Shown here piece by piece: positions 48,142 through 59,816 of a stretch of 64,000 nt of DNA (position 1 is its first letter; every line of letters starts with the position of its first letter). The stretch comes from Linepithema humile (lineage: Eukaryota > Arthropoda > Insecta > Hymenoptera > Formicidae). The notes under the pieces were generated by a model that saw only the letters and a list, made by a program, of their open reading frames with translations, searched no databases and was not told where the DNA came from. The stretch spans positions 18,798,532 through 18,862,531 of the forward strand of contig NC_090131.1 of NCBI RefSeq assembly GCF_040581485.1. Reading direction: 5' to 3'. The position numbers and the translations under genes were made by a program.

Positions 48142-48198
48142 CATCGGAGCACCGTTTGTACACGCATACATGCATGCGTGTACAAACGGTAACCGATG
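48142..48198. other. strong hairpin: 17-bp perfect stem plus 6-bp outer stem
   Basis: ACCGTTTGTACACGCAT (48151-48167) and ATGCGTGTACAAACGGT (48174-48190) are exact reverse complements around the 6-nt loop ACATGC. After a 3/2-nt internal loop the stem resumes with CATCGG (48142-48147) paired to CCGATG (48193-48198). The 57-nt hairpin with 23 paired positions is the best RNA secondary structure in the window. It is slightly shorter than a typical insect pre-miRNA, and I did not recognise a known miRNA. It could also be a symmetric protein-binding site or a cruciform. Strand is undetermined because the structure forms on both. Confidence 0.8.
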
Positions 48199-51100
48199 AA
48201 ACGCATTTATCTCTTTAATAGATCAATTATAGTCGCGATAACACACATATCCGATGCACGATGCCACGTGCGGAGATATGCCTCGCTTATGTATCGCACG
48301 ATGAGACGCATTCGCAAACGTCATTGAACCGAAAATAAAAGAGCCGCGACTTATGGACAAGAACGGACAACGATTTTCTATATTAATGAGCAAAAGTCGC
48401 AAGAGCCGATAACCGACGGCTATTTCGATCCGCGTAACAAGCGAGTCGCGAGAAGCACGTAGCCGCGCTACAGTCCGCTTACGTTCGACGTGCCGAGACG
48501 CACGAAGGCCAGAAGGTTAATATTGCCGTCCTTCGCGCGCGCTTGTACATTAAACGCATCATACATACTTCTGCACGAACATAATTCCGCGCGAAAGAAT
48601 TTTCCCAGTTGACACGCGGGGAAGATGACGCGCCTATGTCCTCACTAGTCGATCTTGCTTCGCGTGGAAAGCGCTTTCCACGGAGTCGTTAACCCGTCTC
48701 TCGGTGTCATCGGTCGTGGACAGCCAATCCGTTGTCTCTCGTGTCTTCTTCCACGGAATGGCGCATGCACTTCCGCGTAACAAACTGGCATTCAACGGCG
48801 GCGCGGGTAAGAATTGCGCGTTACAAGCGCTCAAGCCGGGGACACAACGGTCCGCCTGTACCGGTAACTCGAACACGATGCAACGAACGAGGCTCCGCTA
48901 GACAAACGGACGTACCCTCGACCAGACAGACAAGCTAAGCGAACCCGAGGAGCCGCGCTGGAGGGCCACGCGGGACCGGTATACTCGGGGAAACCGACGT
49001 TTGACCTTTCCCTCCGGCGTTACAAGACAACCGACTGTCTCTCTCACCGACGTACAATTCACGGATTAGATCTAGACAGTCGGACTTGGTGGATAATCAG
49101 ATAACGTCTGTATCAAGTTTCATTATACTAGTAGATAAATTTAGTACATCTGGTATGCGCGCCTGACCCACGACGCCGATGGCTGCACAGATCGCGGTAA
49201 GAAGCATGAGAAATAATAATCGCAATAGCGAAACAATAGAATGTAACCGAAACGAATTTCGAAGCGTGAGCTTAGCTTTTCTGTCTTGTCGGACCGTTCG
49301 CCGGCAACGTCGACAACGATCATGTCGAGCCTAGATATACTATCTAAACGCTCGTAGGCAGGTGCTGCTTGTACCGGAGAAAAGATGTGAAATTTCGCTC
49401 GCAAGAAGGTTTCCCACGAAAGGGTGGGCTCAAATCGATGAAGACTACGACGAAATTGAGCTGCTCGTAGAAGATGACATTCTTATCCTCCTCAATTACA
49501 AATCCCCGAGACGTGACTGAGAAAGTAACGCAGGGATCAGTCCAAGTTTCTGATCCAGATGAGATGTCATCTTTATCAGGTTACTGCTTACACTTGCCGC
49601 GTTAGTGTTGTATTAAGAAAATGTCCCTACATATGTTTTCGATAATCAGTAAAAAATTTTTAAGTCACATTTACTGCGAATTTCAAAGAAATATATTTGC
49701 AGATTATTAAATAATAATAATAAATCACTCGTGACAAAAAGCGGTTAGATTGCAGTTGAAGTGAAAAAATCTTTCTCCTTTGAAAACGGTCAAATATCTG
49801 TCTTTCAACCCACGTAATTTGATTGACGTTTATTATCAGATAAAATCGCTTCCCAAGTTATTACCGACTTCCATTCGCGATGCTTATCTAACGTATCTTA
49901 ATTATGTGTTTTATATTCCGAAATATATCTTGACGACCGCGTTGTCGGACGGTAGCAGCGTTTTACCATTAACGTATCCACACCGGCGATTAATCCGCGG
50001 CGTGGCGGTATCAATCAATTTTAATTCGTCGGTGTGCGTGGACCTCAGTCCGCCTTGTGTCTGCCGGCTACCGATTTGAAAAGGGTATTTCGTGAGGCGC
50101 CCGTGACACGCGTGGTTTCATCCTTGCCAGTCGAATCGAACGCACCGCGAAACGCCAATCAGCGCTCCGACCTCGTTTCAGCCTCGATACAATCTGACAT
50201 CCCGCCGGCACCTACATCGCTTGCGATGATACGACTCGGCGGCATCGCGATCGTGTGACAAATGATTTGGTTTAACAAAATCCTGCTGTTGGATATTCAA
50301 ATGTTCGTTACTCGTTATCGCATCGAGCTTATGTTAGTTGAATCTAGATAACGCAAGAGCGCCGACGTGGGCGTGGGTGCCCGGCTATTTCGATTTAACT
50401 AAGCTCGACACGATAACAAGACGATGAGCCGATGAAGCGGGCCATAGCGTCGCTAAGGGGTAACGATTTAAGCAACAGTTGGAAATCCAAGTTTGATTAC
50501 AACTTCACCTTGTCGTCTGCATCGCGTTTCACTGCGACGTGAGTTTGTCGACAAGAATTGAGCTAATAAATTGCACTTACAGTTTCCTGATTTTTTTTCA
50601 CTTCTGTTTTTGCACAGCATATTATAAAAATGTTATTTTTATAACTATAATATTTTGAAAATTGTATTAAAGACACAAGAAGCGTAAAATAAAGCTGAAG
50701 CATGTTAATACATTAAATAAAGTGAAGGCAACATTGTTGAGAAAAATTGCGTAAACATAGTAAGAACAATAATCTTAGTTGGTCCGGAAATCCACGTGGG
50801 TAGCACGTACAACTTCTACGTCTAAGTAACAATGCAGCCCTGCTGACTCTTGTAAGTACCACGACAAGACTATTGTCGAGCTCTTCCGGCGAGAATCCGG
50901 CGAGCTTTTCGAGAAACGCTGACCAGAACCTTGGACTTTTCCAAAGTACGTGCAGCGCAGAAGAAAACAGTGTCTAGACTCACGATTCGTGAAGAGAATA
51001 GCCAGTAATTGCGATAAAATCTCTGTGTGAGAAAATGACGTCTGCCAATGCAACGCGCATTCGTGATTCGAAATTGAATGAGAAATTCACGGGAGAAAAC

Positions 51101-53159
51101 GTCATCCGCTTTGTACATATGCTACTTTAATCGGACATGATCGAACTTTAAAAAAGCATAATTTATGCGCAAACATGTCTTTTCAGTAATTACATATCGC
51201 AGTCAATCTTCTTGAATCAACACTATGTTACGCGAGCAACGTAGACATGAGCGTGTCTACGCAAACGAGAAGCAGTGTGTGTTTCCCTCATCACGCAATA
51301 TACGCAGCACTATGTAATTGCATCAGAGGAGATAAACCGGATAACGTAGAACGGGACACTTCATTGAAGCATTCGCCGGCGGTTTTTCCTTTTTTGCCAA
51401 GCGAACCGTTAAAACATCTCGTACATTCGAAGTGAGCCGGCCGATCCGCTTTCTCCATAGCACCGATAATCAGCTCTCGTACCGACTCGTAATCTTTTTC
51501 TTCTTGCAACGGCACCGAGAGGCGAGTTTCCATTCGATCGTCGAGGCTGCTAGTTGCGCGCCATATACTCGATCGGAGGTGCGCGGCGATACAAGCCGGC
51601 TCTGATGACAGTGATTATTATATCTTGTTACCACCGCCGGTGCACCTCGTGGCTAAGCGCGATGCGCTTTAACGCATCGTTCGCGCGAATCATTATCTTA
51701 AAGACTCGGCCGATACGAATCTCGATCAGGTGCGCGCCAATTTGAGGAGTCGAGCGAAAGCATAAATGCGGATAACTCGTCGGCGCGAGGAGTCGCGAAG
51801 GGAGGGATTTCATAGATGCGTGATGCCTCGCGATACGCCGTGAAACGCTCGACTGGTGGACCATAACCGCGTTAACCTCGGCATCTTTATGATTATTGAC
51901 CCCGCAATGTACCGAGCGCGTCGAGTCTCTACGTCTTGTAATATATTAAAATTTTTGTATCATTTCTGAAATTGGTTTTAAGGCTAATAAATCGCGAACT
52001 CGCACTTGAACAATTGAAGCTATGCTGGATGCAATAAGAATTATAGCTCTCTTGTAATTGATTTTACAAACTCATCATATGTTTCATATTAGAAATATTT
52101 GAAACATTCCAAAAATTGAAGAAATTTACATTACAGCCTATTTCAATTACGACGTGGCAAAAAGTTAATAAATTCAGATTGCAAGTAAGGATAGTAAGAA
52201 CGGCGCGGTTACTACGTGATAAATTACGACAGATTTCAAGACGATAACGGGACGGGTTTTAAATGTGCTGTTTAATGCAACGCTCACACTCGATCACGGT
52301 ATTTCATAACATCATAAGTGGACCGTACGACGTTTATCATATCGCGAAAGAAATAAATACATGTTTCATATTACATGCACGACTTATGCAAAATACGATG
52401 AGGAAAAACGGCAAAAGTATTAATCGGGAAAATAGATACAGTGTCATGTTTAGAAAAGTATTCAATCAATAGATTAATTTAATAGACTGATTAATTAAGT
52501 AGATTTGAATTACTTCTGAAAGAATCGATCAATGAAATATATATCGCAAGCTACAGCTTTACGCTAACAGTGGAAGCAATTACTTTATTAGTCGCTGTCA
52601 TTAATTATATTACCTTTGTTCTGTATACAATTCAAGCTCTAATTCCACCACAAAAGTTAACGGCAAAATTATTTCGATTGTTTCGAAAATCATTGATGTC
52701 GGCGGCATCCGATAGCATTAGCACTCAACGATATCGTTGACCGAATCAGAGCCGAACGATTATCCGGACCAATTTAAACGCGGTTACCTTTAGACAAATA
52801 TTTCCCAAAACCGCGGAACGTAACTACCATTCCTCTCATAATACCCGCAGCGCAGCGAACCACCGCCGATTTACGGCAGACGCAGACAACTTTAATACAT
52901 CGCTTTGCGTTGCAACCATTTTAAGCACATCTCGCTTTCCGATGAAGCAGATAACTCCTCCCTATTTTGCCGATTCGGTCGATAGAACGATACCGAATAA
53001 TTTCATCTCCGGCGTTATAAACGCCGCACGTCCGACATACGGCTATCGTTCCCGGGGAAAAAAAATATTACGGCACGGAAGTGACGTCGGCGAAACGAAA
53101 AAACGGCGGAGCGCGCGATCCCGTAGGAAAATATTAACTCAAGCCCGGGGATGAGATCG
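48199..53159. other. non-coding; no gene recognised
   Basis: 48400-49080 is CpG-rich. 49620-49790, 50580-50760 and 51940-52620 are AT-rich. A short hairpin CGATGCG-ctttaa-CGCATCG lies at 51660-51679. Open frames are shorter than 100 codons and domain-free. Confidence 0.55.
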
Positions 53160-53780
53160 GCTTACAATAAATAGAATAAATATGACGTACAGCGCGGCCC
53201 GTCGACGAGTCGGGGGAGAGCCATAAGTGGGATCTAAATTGAATGGAGAGTGTACACCGGCCGTATACGTAGACCGAAGTAGAAGCTTCGGCGAGGGGAT
53301 TGTTGGGGGAGGGGAGGGGGGGGGCGAGTGGGGGGAGACCGTCCAGGGAGGGAAGCTGAAGTGGTGGAAGCGCCGTCCCGGATGATAGCCGGGCTTTATT
53401 GTTTTCTGCCCGGCGGCCACCCGGTATGCTTCGGCCCCGGCTCGACATCGCGAAATATACGTACGCGTCCGCGGTGACCGGTCCCAGGGTTTTAATAATC
53501 CCGCGCGCGCGGAGGTAGGAGGAGGGGGCGACAATAGAGGACGGAAAAGTGTGGAGGACGGGTGGCAATCCGCCGGCGGATACATCCAGCGCGAATCCGG
53601 CGGTAATATCCGCGCGCGTTTCTCGTGATCACTTCAGATCGGATAAACAATTCAGCGACAGTAATTTAATTGGAACGGCTGCGCGCAAATTGCGCCGGCC
53701 GCTCGCTGACGCGAAGCCATCAAGATATATCGCGGGAGGGAGAATAATACGTTGCGCCGATCGCGAACGAGAAGTAATCG
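53160..53780. other. CpG-rich block containing a G-quadruplex-prone tract
   Basis: GC-rich DNA open in two minus-strand frames at once (53134-53568 and 53139-53585, 144 and 148 codons). Both read Pro/Ser/Arg-rich because of the C-runs, and neither shows a domain, so I do not call a protein. Confidence 0.5.
53295..53335 (+). other. G-quadruplex-prone tract
   Basis: Five G-runs lie within 41 bases: G4 (53295-53298), G5 (53305-53309), G4 (53311-53314), G9 (53316-53324) and G6 (53330-53335). The loops are 6, 1, 1 and 5 bases. The last four runs alone satisfy the usual quadruplex pattern with short loops. The complementary strand is a C-rich pyrimidine tract. Confidence 0.8.
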
Positions 53781-55917
53781 ATGTATAATACGCTTCCTTC
53801 GCGCAAAAACCGAGAAAAAGAGTTGCGTATTGTTTGCTCGGAACTATTCAGACATGCACAGGTTGAGTGTTCTCGATCGCTTGATTCACCCTTGCAAAAT
53901 CTGCATTTCATATATCGCAAATTTTTCGTAGGCATGCGTTGGAAATAAATATTAATTTTATTTTTGTGCGATGAGAATTTTAGTTACACTAATCCTTCAT
54001 CTATCCGAATGATGAACATTGTGTCTGTAGAATAATGTAAATTAACATACATTATTTATATTACGTAATTGCTTGTGGTTTTTATGTATTAATTTTGGAT
54101 TGCATTACGTGCAATTTATATATAAAATATGTATATGCATATGCATATACAAACTCTATGTTTTTAATCGCAGTTTTCACGGTTGCATCAATAAATTACT
54201 TTATTTAATTAGATTGACTTGAATTATTCTCAACATTAATGCTTGTAAAAAATTAATATATAAAAATTACATTAAAATATCGAAGGGAGCGTATTTTTTG
54301 CGATCAAAGACAGAGAGGAAGTCAGTGATAACGAAGTGCCACTGCAGGAGACTTTTTAAACATGCAGATGACGCTGCGGAGGATACTTTGTATCGAGTCG
54401 TTACATAACGCATTTCAAAGTCCGATGCAATATAAGCGTTTGTCGATGCAGCTTCTAAAGAAGTTAATTTCGCGACTGTTGCCCGCCTTAATAACTCCTC
54501 TGACAAGATAGATTCCTTTTTATACTTCTTTCCAAGCACGCTGACATTATGCATGCTCGATTCATAGACGATAGATGATTGTCACCGGCTGGCTCCTAAA
54601 ATTCACGCCCGAGCGTTAAAAGGGCGAGATGAGCTCCCGTTTCAAGCGTCCTAAGGTGCATATGTGAACGGTTACGAACAGATTGAGTCTTTCAACGCGG
54701 CACTTTGTCAGAGTGTTACTGAGCGCTTATTGGAATTTTAGATATGAGAGGAAGTTATTGTGCTGCGAGGGGGACGTGTGTGCTCTTCTTTATTCGTATG
54801 AGCACATCAGCGATATTGGCGTCGCTTGGTTAAGAATTGCAAATTAAAAATATGGCGAATATCATAATAGTTGTTTGCATCAACCCGTAAATTGCCAAGG
54901 TACTCATCATATCAATTTACCGAGCCACAGAGAAAGAACTGAGTTTACATATTTCCCTAACCTGGTTATTAGTTTAGACATTACAATTTTCTTTGAGGCG
55001 AATAATAGCGTATACTCATTAAAACCGCAGTCTAGATACTCTCATAACAGTATCCGTCAGAAAATTCGATAGACAAGAAAGGAACAGGTTAGATATTTAA
55101 AACGAGTTAAAAGAGAAGCACGCGATCCGCCGATCTCTTACATCAAACTACAAAGTAGAGCATCCCGCAGTCAGACGTAGTTGTTTGATAGTGAAGCTTG
55201 CGAAATAAGTAACTTTCAAAGCGCTCGCTGCTGCACTGCGAGGCATGTGATGGATGCTTCCATACTTTGTTCTTTCCTAGCATTAATTTATTAATATATT
55301 TACTGCTATATCAACATATTTGATGTGCATTATATTGTGCAATTTTTCCCCTCCTCGGTAGAACTTTAACTTCGATCTCTGCTCGCGCCGAAAACCGCAA
55401 AGCACACCGCCGGTTTCGAGGCGGGTCCGCAAACAAACAGAAAGAAATCAAAAGATATGATCGTGTGATCGTAATTTTTGCAGACAGCATGCCACGATGA
55501 TTCACTTCAAGAGACCCCATAGGCACTGACGATCCACAATCACGATACCCCGTCGCGCGCTCTTACCGGGGGTTAATAACGGCGAGCGTTTTCAGGAAGC
55601 TATATCTCACCCGTGCGCCTCCTTAAGCGGCGCTCACAATGTCGAACGACGAAATAACATCTTCCGCACTTTATTGCGAATCTTCCTTTAGCCTGAGACT
55701 CTTGTATATAGGATATCGGATTTTTATTACGTCAATCTTTAAAGGTAATTTTTTGAGAAAAATTTTTATAGGAAATAAAAAATCTTCTACAAATTAATTT
55801 TACATAAAATTAATTTATTGAACTAAAATTTTAGTTCCTAGATTAAAAATATTTATCTAACGACCAGAATCTGACAAGATTTACTACAGTGAACATAGTA
55901 CATCCCTACGCACCGTT
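53781..55917. other. AT-rich non-coding; one palindrome
   Basis: AT-rich from about 53940 to 54300, with a perfect 20-bp palindrome at 54131-54150. The rest is mixed composition and I recognise nothing in it. Confidence 0.6.
54131..54150. other. 20-bp perfect palindrome
   Basis: GTATATGCATATGCATATAC is its own reverse complement and contains two overlapping ATGCAT cores, which resemble POU/octamer half-sites. AT-rich composition raises the chance probability. Confidence 0.85.
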
Positions 55918-56105
55918 TGTCAATTCGCATAATTATTGGATCCGTATGCGCGCCGCGGAAGCGTCACGTTAAGCTGCCAATAAATAGTGGGTGATAGGTA
56001 ATAATCGGAACTATTATTACAACAATAAGGGATCACGTTGAGATATGTGCCAATCTAATTGCATATTCGGACGTGCATGCGTGCTCCGGTATTAGCGATT
56101 TCATT
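55918..56105 (+). repeat. diverged direct duplication, copy 1
   Basis: Pairs with 56693-56877 at a 775-base offset. Shared blocks in order are GTCAATT-GC-TAATTATT, GCCGC, CC-ATAAATA, GGGTGATAGGTAAT against TGATGGGTAATT, ATAAGG, CGTTGA against TGTTGAA, TATGTG, GCAT, and GCGATTTCAT against ACGATTTCAT. Conserved order with small indels indicates an old tandem duplication or repeated module. No coding frame spans it. Confidence 0.5.
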
Positions 56106-56692
56106 GGCAAAAGATTACTCTCTCCTCCGCGGCGCACCTGGCACAGCGGCGCGAGCAGAGCGAAATTTAATTTCGCGAACCGTTATACGCGCTAATTTCG
56201 ACAGTGAATTAAGATTGCTTGCAAATGAGCATTTAGTACGTGCTTAATTTCTGATCGGTGCTCGTGTTACGGGCAAATGCGAATTAATCGTCGATCTCGC
56301 CGAGAAAACAGAAATAAACGGATGATACTTTTTAAACATCCAAGAGTAATGCTAAGATACATTGAACATCCTGTAATTTATCGAATTAATTAAATAGCGC
56401 GCTTTAAGAAATTACATTGAATTTTCTTTAATGAAGTGTACTAATAATTATTGTAATACGTAATACAATAATTAAGTAGGCGTCGCGGCAGACGACAATC
56501 AGTATGCGTTACCTTGTAAATAATAGTGCTGATAATGTTTAGGAAAGGAAAAAATATGGTAGAACGCTACATATTTATGAGCAAATTGAATTTTGTTACT
56601 TCATGTGTGTTTTAAATTAGAAATTTAAATTCGTGCTTGGAAGCGCACGCGAATTAACGTGCTGGACGCTGCGCTGGGTTTTGCTGGCAACC
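56106..56692. other. spacer between duplicated modules
   Basis: AT-rich in its second half, with no gene recognised. It may be the diverged remainder of a ~775-base tandem unit. Confidence 0.5.
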
Positions 56693-56877
56693 TATCAATT
56701 TGCGTAATTATTACTCGCCCATATATTTGCCGCAATGAAGTGTTGTTGTCCCTTAATTCGCCGATAAATAACAGATGATGGGTAATTACCAAAATAATAA
56801 TAAGGACCCCGTGTTGAATTATGTGTGATCGAATCGCATGCTTGATGGCATCAGAACACTGTTGCTAACGATTTCAT
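56693..56877 (+). repeat. diverged direct duplication, copy 2
   Basis: Second copy of the 55918-56105 module. TATCAATTTGCGTAATTATT begins it and CTAACGATTTCAT ends it. Total length is within three bases of copy 1. Confidence 0.5.
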
Positions 56878-59764
56878 CATGATTCATAAGGGAACAGAAT
56901 TTATTACTATGTTACATCGAGAGAATATGTTCGCTTCTTACAATTAAACAACTATTTTTAAATGCTTGCAATCTTGACAACCGCGATTCACTAGACTTCA
57001 ATGTATGAGAATTATGTTTCGTTTTTCTTCAATGTATTTTTTTTTAATATAACGCGCTATATAATTCTTACGTTTCGTCTGCTATGGAAGACGACAAACA
57101 CGATGAAAATGAGTAAATTTAGAAAGAATTTAAAGTAGAAAGAAAAACTGTATTACAAAGTTTTCATTAACCGCAGGAGACTTAATTACCACTCACTATA
57201 TATACGACAGTTGTAACACTTTTCACAGTTGAAGTAACCGAGAAATGAGTACGCAAGGCAAAAGTAGTCCCAGAATTTCCCGCTTCACGATGAACTTGCT
57301 GACGAGTCTGCTAACTACGTCCGCAACATAAATACCTATACAGTCGGCGGTAGCAAACTTCGACAGGAAAACTACATCGATAACGCGATTTCACTTCTGC
57401 GCAGTTATCCAAAGCGAAATATTTTAATGCCGTCGAATTCGTTCTCGACAACGCGAGTTCGAAAATTTCAGAGAAATTATTTTCCTCCAACGTGTTTGAT
57501 GCTTTCCGAGTTTTCCGCGGATTCACGAGAAATACACCCACGCGTGTTTAGCAGAATTTTGGCGGCGACGAGTCGAGAGGCGTTCGATCACCTCTTCGAC
57601 AGGAACCAGGCTCCTTTCAGATAATCGGCCGGGACATTGAGTGAACGACTGAATGACTTACAATCCCGATAGAATCTCTCTAATGATCGAACATGAAGAA
57701 CTCCACACGCATTCTTCGGATGGCCCGTAATCTGAAAATCGAAGCACGGAGAGAGATAGAGACAGAGAGAGAAAGAGAGAAGAAGGGAAGAGAAAGAGAC
57801 CTTATCAGCCCCGAACGTTCTCGAGCGCTGATTCTCCTCTAATTGTTGACACGCTACCCTACATACAAGGATACGCGTGTGTGTGGCTTGCTACAACATG
57901 GACGAGGGAGTGTACAATCTTGTACACACCTGTCGAGCATCGTGCAGCGGATCTACGTATGCGTCTATCGCGTCTGAAAGCGCGCGTGTAAGTCAGCGTC
58001 TACCTGTCAAAACCGGAATGCGTTATTAAACGCCCACCAATAGACCATCGAAGGCGGATGAGAGACTTGGCAGGTATGTCGTAAAACGCGATTTGTATTT
58101 TTTTTCCTTCGGTCATTGACTATAGGCAAAGATATCGGCGTCGTGAATATATCCTGCATAATAGGATATTTCCGGCAGTTATAACAGGCAATAAAACGCG
58201 AAATGATAAACTGTGGATAAAACATAAATCGTTCTCTCGGTGTTTCCATAAAATGCGCGGGAGAAGGTTTTTTGACTAATAAAATGGCAATAAATGATGA
58301 TAATAAACGATTACGTTATTTATTAGCTTTATGATAATTATTTGCACATTTTTTCGGCAAATGTCTTTTTCGTCTTAATTCCGATTAATTGGAATGTTTA
58401 ATTTCGGCTTTATTATATTTTATTATAACTTCTTTAATATTATGCACATATAAAGATTTTATGTATCGTGAAATCTCAAACATAATTTTTCTATAACAAA
58501 AATTATAATCTTTAGTATATAAACCTGTCCTGAAGTCGAGATTTCTAGACATTCGCGCAATTTGTGGAAGCGATAACCTCGACGCTAACAACGTGAAACC
58601 CCGATTTACAAAACGAACGTAGCTTAGCGTATCTTCCATACTATTTGTAGGCAAAGTGAGACTTGCGAGAGTCTTGCAATCTTGAGAAACGTCCAACGTC
58701 TCTAATCATGACCTCCCAGAACGTTAGTGATAAGTGAGTCGTTAAAGCGACATTGAACCAGGATTGTAACCCTGCAGGATCAAGTCAGGATCCGTTGTTC
58801 AGACGCACAGTCTTATAATGCATCTATCTTTAGTAGCTTCGTACGGTGGAGACTATCAAGGGAGAGATAGATAGAGAGAGAAAGAAAGATACCAAGGTCA
58901 GCCCGGAGGGCCGACGACGATGGCGAATCTGCACGATCGCTCGTGTCGTCATAAAGCGCAAATTTTCCTCGGCGTAATCTCGAAACATGAAACAGCAATC
59001 GCGACGTACCGCGCCAAGTGGAACGCCGATTAGAATGTAATAAAATTTTCACACCACTGTCCGCCGATAAACGCCATAGGAAAAAGCGCAAAGAGCGAAA
59101 TAATAGGGCATACGAGCCACGATAAAAAATACTTCAACGCAGGTGTTATCGGATTGAGATAAGGTAACACACGGTCTCTACGCAGCAGGCACTAGTAATC
59201 TGAATGCATAAAGAAGAGGATCCGGAGCTATATATCTCTGCTTCGCTCACGATAGTTGGCCCTGTCATTTATTAAATTAATTTTCCACCATCTATCTTCC
59301 GCCGATCAGAAGAAAATTATGTGCAGTCAGATCGAATGCCGATGCTAATGATTAGAAAGTGTATTTTGATTGCGAGATCTCAGTATAACTTGTGGTAAAC
59401 AAATGAAAAATATAAAATAATATATTACGGTAAAATCATTGAAAACAGTGAAACTATAACAATATAAATAACGATTTATATATAAAATAAATTAATATAA
59501 GGAAAAATAATTGAAAAATATTTCATGAGCGACGTATAAACGTAAAAATTGCAACAGTCTCTTTATAAATATTTCAGACGACGAAGCAAATGAAATCCAT
59601 ACAATAATATTCACAATATGCAGATTTATAAATGCAAGTTTATAGAAACACGCTCCGGCGGTGAAGTGGAAATGGCGTGAAAACATCCGTGATCAACGAG
59701 AATAGTCGTATTACTCTTAACGTACTGCATTTTCCAGATGCCAGATGGAATAGGTTTTCTCGGT
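56878..59764. other. non-coding; GA-rich tracts, no gene recognised
   Basis: A GA-rich tract lies at about 57748-57799 and another at 58858-58889. 58260-58530 is AT-rich. I recognise nothing else. Confidence 0.6.
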
Positions 59765-59816
59765 CACGTGTGCGCGGCACGTGTCACCGGGTCGTCCGGC
59801 ACGTGCTGCGACGTCA
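59765..59816. promoter_or_regulatory. cluster of three CACGTG E-boxes plus a CRE-like site
   Basis: Perfect CACGTG hexamers occur at 59765-59770, 59778-59783 and 59800-59805, with GACGTCAT starting at 59810. CACGTG is the canonical site of bHLH and bHLH-PAS dimers (Myc/Max, CLOCK/CYCLE, USF families), and ACGTCA matches a CREB/ATF half-site. Three perfect hexamers in 41 bases is far denser than the scattered single copies elsewhere in the window. Two lie 13 bases apart start to start and two 22 bases apart. No core promoter was identified next to it. Confidence 0.5.

Noticed and set aside
50255..50272. GTGACAAATGAT as a seventh copy of the ACAAATGAT module
   Set aside because: None of the other conserved blocks of the module are present around it.
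53134..53585. Two overlapping minus-strand frames of 144 and 148 codons
   Set aside because: Both frames open at once over GC-rich DNA with C-runs, which is the pattern expected by chance. Neither shows a domain.
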